The notes under the pieces are model-generated. The model was given only the letters and a program-made list of their open reading frames with translations. It was not told the DNA's origin and made no database searches. This document shows, one piece after another, positions 57,641 to 64,000 of a DNA stretch of 64,000 nucleotides. The stretch spans positions 60,285,338 through 60,349,337 of the forward strand of contig NC_063452.1 of the NCBI RefSeq assembly GCF_020379485.1. Direction: 5' to 3'. This DNA comes from Brassica napus (taxonomy: Eukaryota > Streptophyta > Magnoliopsida > Brassicales > Brassicaceae). The stretch's first letter is position 1; every line of letters starts with the position of its first letter. The position numbers and the translations under genes were made by a program.

Positions 57641-58366
57641 ATAGGGGTTTTTGCCAAAACTAACCCACAACTTGATTTTAACCCCAAACCTATACCCAAA
57701 CTTGATTCAAATGCAAAACTAACCTAAAAGCCTAGTGAAATTACAGCTCAGCCCCTTGTGACCAAACAAAAAAACAGAAGCCATTTTTACGAATATAGCC
57801 CTAGTAAATCGTCTGAGTCGTCTGAGATGTTGGAAGTCGTCTGGACGACTGAAGTGTAAGTCGTCTGGTACCGGTTTATTTTAAAAATAATTTATAAATC
57901 TTGTAAAAAAATATTTTGATGCGTGAAAAATAAAAATCAAGTAATTATAAACAGTTTTAAGTGATATAAATTAAGATATGATAAAATTGATTTGTTTTGA
58001 AGATAGATGAGTGGAAGTAGTGAATCATGAAATACTTTGGTTTAGGAGTTTGGCAAACATATGTTGTAGTATTGTATGTATTGTTAGGGTTAGATTTTGG
58101 AAAACTAAAGTGTTTTTTTCAAAAATTAGTTTTCACCTATATGTGTTTATTTATGTGTATAGTAAACACTTTTCAAGTTTGATTTGATTTTATGAAGTCT
58201 TTAATTAGATAATTAAGTTTAGGGGTTATGTTTAGGGTGTGGACGACTTATATTTCAGTCGTCTGTTGAATAATTTACTCGGACGACGTATATTTCAGTC
58301 GTCCACATCGTACCAAACCTTTAATTTTACCAATATACGTTTTAACCTAACCGGATCATTTTACTC

Positions 58367-58564
58367 GGACGACTTACATTTCAGTCGTCTGGTGAAGAAA
58401 TTAAAACAGACGACTTACATGTAAGTCGTCTGGAAAGTCTTCTATTTTAGTTTCCCGCTAAAAATATTTAATTTCCCGCTAAAAATATTAAACTCTTCTG
58501 GATGACTTACATGTAAGTCGTCTGTTTTAATTTCTTCACCAGACGACTGAAATGTAAGTCGTCC
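58367..58564. repeat. Near-perfect ~65-bp inverted repeat
   Basis: 58367-58433 (GGACGACTTACATTTCAGTC...AAGTCGTCTGG) and 58501-58564 are reverse complements with about one mismatch. The loop is about 67 bases. RNA from either strand would form a strong stem. Confidence 0.88.
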
Positions 58565-59009
58565 AGGAAGTCGTCTGAGTCAAAAATATTTAACCTAATT
58601 AGATTTTTTGTGTCCCTATATAAAGAAAAATTTACATATTCTCTCTCCTCCTCTCAAATGGCTGCAACAAAAATGTAATGTTCATCATTCTAAAACTCTC
58701 AAACCTCTCTCGAATCTCTTTGACTTGAAAACACCAAACTTTATATTAATTTTTCAGTTTTGTCTCATGTATTTCTTACTAATCTATCTCTTTTGCAGGT
58801 TTTTAATCAAATGGTACTCATCTTCCACTAATTTAAAGGTAAATCTATTAATTTTAGATATGTATTTTTGTGTGTTCTATAAATGTAGATTTATCTAATC
58901 TTCCACTCATTTTCTCTATTTTTAAGTCATTTGAACGTTTTTGGATATGCAGGTTTTTCAGATCTGGATTTGATATGCATGTTTTTCAGATCTGGAAGAC
59001 TTCTTGGAC

Positions 59010-59170
59010 GACTTACTTGTTAGTCGTCTCGTCCAAGAAGTCGTCTGGAAGTCGTCTGGACTTCTTGGAAGTCTTCTGACAAAGTCGTCTGGACTTCCAG
59101 GAAGTCGTCTGGACTTCCAGGAAGTCGTCTGAACTTCCAGGAAGTCGTCTGGACTTCATGGAAGTCTTCT
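59010..59170. repeat. 20-bp tandem array 1 (GAAGTCGTCTGGACTTCCAG)
   Basis: Units of 20 bases such as GAAGTCGTCTGGACTTCCAG are repeated about seven times with small changes. Each unit is itself partly palindromic (GAAGTC...GACTTC). Confidence 0.85.
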
Positions 59171-59609
59171 GGCGAAGTCTCCCTTTCATAATAGATCTGA
59201 ACGTTTTGGTAAGTTCTTATGTCTGATTTTTCTTCATTTGGTAACTTCTTGTTGTGTAAAGTTCTTACTTTTTTCCCAAACTAAAACTCTCCAAACCCAC
59301 TCTAATCTCTTTGACTTGAAAACACCAAACTTTATATGAATTTTCCAGTTTTGTCTCATGTCTTTCTTATTAATCTATCTTTTTTGCAGGTTTTTAATTA
59401 GATGGTACTCATCTTCCACTAATTTAAAGGTAGATCTATTATTTTTAGATATGTATTTTTGTGTGTTCTGTAAAGGTAGATTTATCTAATTTTCACTCAT
59501 TTTTTCTGTTTTTAAGCCATTTGAACGTTTTTGGATATGCAGGTTTTTCAGATCTGGATTTAATATGCAGGTTTTTCAGATCTGGAAGAATTCTGGGACG
59601 ACTTAACTG

Positions 59610-59822
59610 TTAGTCGTCTAGAAGTCGTCTGGAAGTCATCTGGACTTCTCGGAAGTCTTCTGACAAAGTCGTCTGGACTTCCTGTAAAGTCGTCTGAACT
59701 TCCTGGAAGTCGTCTGAACTTCCTGGAAGTCGTCTGAACTTCCTGGAAGTCGTCTGAACTTCCTGGAAGTCGTCTGGACTTCTTAGAAGTCGTCTGGACT
59801 TCTTAAAAGTCGTGTGGTCTTG
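59610..59822. repeat. 20-bp tandem array 2 (GAAGTCGTCTGAACTTCCTG)
   Basis: About ten units, four of them almost identical in a row at 59690-59770. The open frame across it on the minus strand is a by-product of the repeat. Confidence 0.85.
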
Positions 59823-59939
59823 TCTACTCAAGTGGAATCCAAGCTTGTCTTTGTAGAGGAATGATCTATAATAGTTTTGTTTGTGGTCTGTTTTGTGAAT
59901 TGCATGTCTACTCTTTTAGTTGTGAATTTTTTGTAAAAT

Positions 59940-60500
59940 CAGTAATAATCTTACATATGTTTAATGTAATTTTTCCATTTTTTTATGTTGTATGTTTACA
60001 TATTATTGTTATTTTTATGTAAAATGGTAATCTTACATATGTTTAATGTAGTATTTACATTTTTTATGTTGTATGTTTACATATTATTTATTATTTTCGA
60101 AATTATATATAATGTTTTTTTTATAAAATAGTAATGTTACATTATGGAGATAAGCTGTCTTTTTTTTAGTGAAAAATTGTAATCTTACATATGTTTAATG
60201 TAGTTTTTCCATTTTTTATGTTGTATGTTTACATATTATTTTTTAAAAATAAAAATTTAAAATGGTAATCTTACATATGTTTAATGTACTATTTCCATTT
60301 TTTATGTTGTATGTTTACATATATTTATTATTTTCGAAATTATATATAATGTTTTTTGTTTTTTTCTATAAAACGGTAATGTTACATTATGGAGATAAGC
60401 CGTTTTTTTTTTAAGTGAAAAAATGGTAATTTTACATATGTTTAATGTAGTTTTTCCATTTTTTATACTGTATGTTTACATATTATTTATAATTTTTGAA
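59940..60500. repeat. Helitron repeat block B, right part
   Basis: A continuation of the array at 57346-57640, with AAAATGGTAATCTTACATATG and ATTATGGAGATAAGCCGTTTT phrases in about five copies. Confidence 0.75.
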
Positions 60501-60934
60501 AATTAGTAATATTAAAATGAAAAACTATATTTTATGCCACGTGTCATCTTTCGAAAGAAGTTTTTTTTGCTGATGTGGACGCTCTACGGAGCCTCAAAAG
60601 GTCCTTTTTATTAGTATAGATTCAAATTCTTTACATATTTTCAATATGAGATTTTCTCTCCAACATTTTCTCTCGAGATAATGGTGTGTATAACCATTAA
60701 TCTCGTATAATCCATCGTACCCTTCCGAAACAATATTTTATTTTCTAACAATCTCGAAAAAAATTGAATCTACTTTGAGCCATCAATTCGTGAGATGATT
60801 GGGTCACTGTCCGGACCAGACTAATAGGTCAGGTTGTTGGGTTAGCTCAGATAGCAAGTCATATCAAAAACTAACGTCTCAGATGAAAAAATAATATTTA
60901 CAAAATTGACAAAAGATTAGGCATAAGGCCCAAG

Positions 60935-61301
60935 TAGCCATGCGGTTTTTGTCCGAAACAAACCAAAATTTTCGGTTTTCGGTTCGGTTTGGTTCGGTAA
61001 GATTTTAGAAAATAATTCGGTTTTTGGTTCGGTTCTGTCCTGTTAGGTTTTTTTATTTAAAAAAAATCAAAAATAACTGAAAATAACAGAAAAAACGAAT
61101 TTAACCGAAATACTTAAGTTTAACCGAAAATATCCGAGTTTTTTTAGAAAACTATACCGAAATTAACCGAAAATAAAAAAAATCGACAACCAAACCAAAC
61201 CAAAATTTAATCCGGTTAATTTCGGTATTAGTTTTCAAAATTTTGGTTAATCGAAAACGGACGGTTTGGTTCAGTTTCGAAAAAGCGAAATCACATGGCT
61301 A
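60935..61301. mobile_element. hAT-type MITE with 8-bp target duplication
   Basis: TAGCCATG at 60935-60942 and CATGGCTA at 61294-61301 are exact terminal inverted repeats. GGCCCAAG flanks both sides (60927-60934 and 61302-61309). The interior is built of CGGTTCGGTTTGG and its complement around an AT-rich centre. At 367 bp it cannot encode a transposase. It lies about 500 bases upstream of the PP2C gene. Confidence 0.9.
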
Positions 61302-61309
61302 GGCCCAAG

Positions 61310-61815
61310 GGTACTAAGAGTAGACTTATTCTGACTCTACTATAGCTGAGAAACTATGGGCCCAATGGCCCAACTTTTAAAACATTGCAAACTTTTTTTT
61401 TGTGCACAAAGAGAAATACAAACAAGGCCGATGATGGTCAATGTCATTGCAATGTCAACAAACCACATGTATGCGGTATAATATAACTATCAAGGGACCC
61501 ACATGATTCTATTTCTAGCTATCACTTCGCTTCGATGAGAGCACGTGTGATTCTGTACATGCGCCATTGGTTTATCGTTTTTTGACTTCCCTGTTTGGTT
61601 CTTTGATTCTTTCTTTCAACCTTTCTATAATTAGCGCATAAAATGAAACACAAAACCATGGTTCGCGGCCGGAATATGCTCCCTACTCTCGAAACAGCGA
61701 TCACATGTTTCCTCTTTCTCTCTCTGGTTTAGCTTTCTATGTTCTCAACACGAGCAGATTTGTGTGTTGATTTCTAACAGAGTAAGCTTTTTGGAATTTC
61801 TTGAAGAGAGAAACA
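61310..61815. other. Upstream region of PP2C gene
   Basis: Presumed promoter and 5' UTR. No obvious TATAAA close to the gene was found. A CACGTG core (AGCACGTGTGA) lies near 61541, and a pyrimidine-rich CCTCTTTCTCTCTCTGG leader near 61710. Confidence 0.45.
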
Positions 61816-63538
61816 ATGGGATATCTTGACGAGGCCATGTCGTGTTCCAACCCTTTTCAGGCTGCTGAAACTCCATCGAGCGGAGGAGGTCTCAGGTCAA
61901 TTCGTCTCAACTCTCCGTTTAATTATATGAACCAAAAACTTGATTGAATATTTGATTAATTTGCTGTTATTTTGGTTTCACTTTGTACGTGATTGATTCT
62001 GATTTGCTCATTTGAATCTTCAAATGATCGTGTGTTTTGTGCGTTAACGCATGATTCAAATTTCAGCCGGAATGGAAAATTCAGTTATGGATATGCAAGC
62101 TCTGCTGGCAAGCGATCATCTATGGAAGACTTTTTCGAGACCAGGATCGACGGTGTTGATGGAGAAATCGTTGGTCTTTTTGGAGTTTTTGATGGTAACT
62201 TTTAATAACATTACTCTCAAGAAAACCTAGAATCATCAGTAATTTAGCCTAGCTTACGATGAGTATTATATGTTAATTAAGTATCTCATAGCTTAGTTTT
62301 GACATTATGGAACAGAGAATTAATAATGGTATTATTATATACTGTTTTGTCAGGCCATGGTGGAGCCAGAGCAGCTGAGTATGTGAAGCGTCATCTTTTC
62401 AGTAATCTCATCACTCATCCAAAGTTTATCTCTGACACCAAATCAGCTATAAGTACTCTCACAAGAACCTCAACAAAATTGTTTTAAACACAAAATGTCT
62501 CTATTCCATGCTGCTCTCTAATTTGCATCAACCTTTTTATCCAGCTGATGCCTATAACCATACAGACTCTGAGCTTCTCAAGTCGGAAGATAGCCACAAT
62601 AGAGACGCTGGTTCGACTGCTTCCACAGCTATTCTTCTTGGTGATCGTTTACTTGTTGCAAATGTTGGTGATTCACGAGCTGTTATCAGCAGAGCCGGAA
62701 CTGGTAACTTGCTATATAGTAGATCATATCAAATATTATGGTGTCTCCTGTCACATGTCTTTCTCATAAATTATCTTAATATGAGTGATGCTGTGTTGTG
62801 TGCAGCCATTGCTGTGTCAAGGGACCACAAACCTGACCAAAGTGATGAGCGTGAAAGGATTGAGAATGCTGGTGGATTTGTGATGTGGGCAGGCAAGAGT
62901 AAATTTTAACAAGAAACTATAGGACTAAAAAACTCTGCTTCATGCTTTTTTCTCAGCACACAGTCCTAATTGATGTCTCTATGTGTGTGTTGCATTCACT
63001 AATTGAAATAGGAACTTGGAGGGTTGGAGGAGTTCTTGCAGTCTCTCGTGCATTTGGTGATCGTCTTCTAAAGCAATATGTTGTTGCTGATCCAGAGATC
63101 CGGGTACTTTCATCACTTTAATAAGAATCACGTTGCATATAATCTTCTTGGCGCCTTTTTTTTGGTTATTCGGATTGTTGTTGGAAATATAGGAGGAAAA
63201 GATTGATGACTCTCTTGAGTTTCTGATCCTAGCAAGTGACGGTCTATGGGATGTTTTCTCTAATGAGGTCCGTGAAGTTATAATTGCTTATTTAACGTCT
63301 TTGTTTTTAGTTGTTATAATCTTTGATCAATATTTTGCAGGAAGCAGTTGCAATGGTTAAGGAAGTTGAAGATCCAGAGGACTCCGCCAAGAAACTTGTG
63401 GCAGAAGCAATCAAGAGAGGAAGTAAAGACAACATCACATGTGTCATCGTTCGTTTCCTGGATACAGTTTCTTCAAGCCACGTTAGCTCCTCGTCATCCA
63501 ATGAAACTAAGCAAGTCCAGATCGACGCAGAGAACTAG
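61816..63538 (+). CDS. Protein phosphatase 2C (clade F-like)
   Basis: Eight exons, 61816-61895, 62067-62194, 62354-62452, 62545-62703, 62806-62892, 63012-63103, 63193-63267 and 63341-63538, join in frame to 305 residues. PP2C motifs are in order: [24 protein letters not shown] (metal-binding Asp, split by intron 2), [50 protein letters not shown] and [10 protein letters not shown]. The enzyme is an Mg/Mn-dependent Ser/Thr phosphatase, probably cytosolic or nuclear. The sequence resembles Arabidopsis At5g10740 and WIN2-type phosphatases as remembered; the family has links to immunity. Intron 5 uses a GC donor (CAG|GCAAGA). The C-terminal tail is short, so a longer isoform elsewhere is possible. 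Confidence 0.93.
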
Positions 63539-64000
63539 TAGGACAGTGAATGAGCCATAGAGTGTGTAGCGAATCGAAAACTAGTCCCTGCAAGCAGCCT
63601 AACCGATGAGGTGGCAGTTAATGGTTTAGGGAATAAACCAGAGAAGTCAGTGAACCGATAACCACCGATCCCTGCAAGTAGCTCAACCATGCAGTGACCA
63701 TTAAAGGTTTAGTATGAAATATTTGAAGTTTATGATTATGTGTCAGTGTATGTGTGTGTTTATATAGATACAATATCTATACATTTGCTAAATAAAATTT
63801 AACTATTATATTCAAAAAGAAAATATATCTAAGTTATTATTATTATGATCAAACAGAAATTCTTATACTCATGTATCACATTCACACATTTAAATATAAT
63901 TTCAATTTAAAATTTTTATTGATGCACATGGTGCATGAAAACACTTACTATAATAATACATTTGCTAAATAAATTTAACTCTTATCTTCCAAAAAGAAAA
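63539..64000. other. PP2C 3' flank
   Basis: Contains a repeated phrase (CCTGCAAGCAGCCTAACCGATG near 63586 and CCTGCAAGTAGCTCAACCATG near 63671) and a TTTGCTAAATAAA phrase at 63784 and 63961. No further gene is seen up to the window end. Confidence 0.5.

Larger units (their letters stand above)
58690..59830. repeat. Direct duplication, ~590-bp period
   Basis: CTTTGACTTGAAAACACCAA starts at about 58719 and 59309. The following 450 bases align between the two copies (TTTTGTCTCATGT, GGTACTCATCTTCCACTAAT, TTTGAACGTTTTTGGATATG), ending in the 20-bp array of each copy. Confidence 0.85.
57641..59860. mobile_element. Nested element with GTCGTCTGG repeats
   Basis: The block starts at GGGTTTTTGCCAAAACTAACC, differs from the surrounding array, and is built from GTCGTCTGG/CCAGACGAC words. 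It contains a long inverted repeat (58367-58564), a direct duplication of about 590 bp (58690-59220 and 59280-59830) and 20-bp arrays. No transposase is seen. Exact borders and the target duplication are not resolved; family unknown to me. Confidence 0.55.
54665..60620 (-). mobile_element. Large non-autonomous Helitron, minus orientation
   Basis: Read on the minus strand it begins TCTATACTAATAAAAAGGAC directly after an A (60620) and ends with a perfect hairpin (GCCCGG/CCGGGC at 54677-54691), then GTTAATCTCTAG and a T (54664). These are the standard Helitron ends with insertion between A and T. The 5956-bp body has no Rep/helicase; it holds several repeat arrays, an exon-like segment and a nested element with GTCGTCTGG repeats. 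Confidence 0.85.

Noticed and set aside
59010..59822. Possible CRISPR-like array
   Set aside because: The 20-bp units are contiguous with no unique spacers, lie in a plant Helitron and are partly palindromic tandem repeats.

Overview
The window is plant nuclear DNA, most likely from a Brassicaceae species of the Brassica/Raphanus type. The evidence is GT-AG introns in every host gene, an AT-rich intergenic background, dense class I and class II transposons, Helitrons with CTAG ends, GGTTCGG-rich hAT-type ends typical of Brassica genomes, and host proteins close to Arabidopsis families. No bacterial, organellar, tRNA, rRNA or CRISPR feature was seen.

Host genes. Five structurally complete nepenthesin-type aspartyl proteases of the AED1-like group (A1 family, secreted) lie in the same direction at 500-3145, 15911-17921, 30519-32147, 47338-48884 and 49927-51854. 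Two broken relatives lie at 18880-19445 and 46582-46633. A PP2C phosphatase gene at 61816-63538 closes the window. From memory of the family, a PP2C next to AED1-like proteases resembles the Arabidopsis At5g10740-At5g10770 neighbourhood. The proteases were amplified as whole units (promoter, gene, 3' flank), because the flanks are also similar between copies.

Mobile DNA fills most of the space between the host genes. From left to right it comprises: a fold-back element in intron 2 of the first protease; a GC-rich MITE (3308-3585); a Mutator-like element with a DUF1985-Ulp1 gene and a convergent transposase (4902-12356); a Helitron with internal 0.7-kb tandem repeats (about 13172-15415); a Ty1/Copia element in minus orientation (20179-27244); a second GC-rich MITE; three small MITEs just upstream of the third protease; a 13.5-kb CACTA element (32566-46091) that carries a captured VPS45 gene piece and was itself invaded by a second Mutator-like element (37613-45984) with an intact 838-residue transposase; a hAT element with a frameshifted transposase (51922-54432); a 5.96-kb minus-strand Helitron (54665-60620) full of repeats; and a small hAT-type MITE (60935-61301) upstream of the PP2C gene.

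The best-supported insertions show target-site duplications: GTA for CACTA, 9 bp for both Mutator-like elements, 8 bp for the hAT MITE, TTA for two MITEs. For CACTA and the paired MITEs, the uninterrupted sequence can be read in a paralogous copy of the same unit. The most unusual features are the CACTA/VPS45/MULE nest, the pair of MULEs that share an architecture but differ in keeping Ulp1, intron loss in one protease copy, and a near-perfect long inverted repeat inside the large Helitron.
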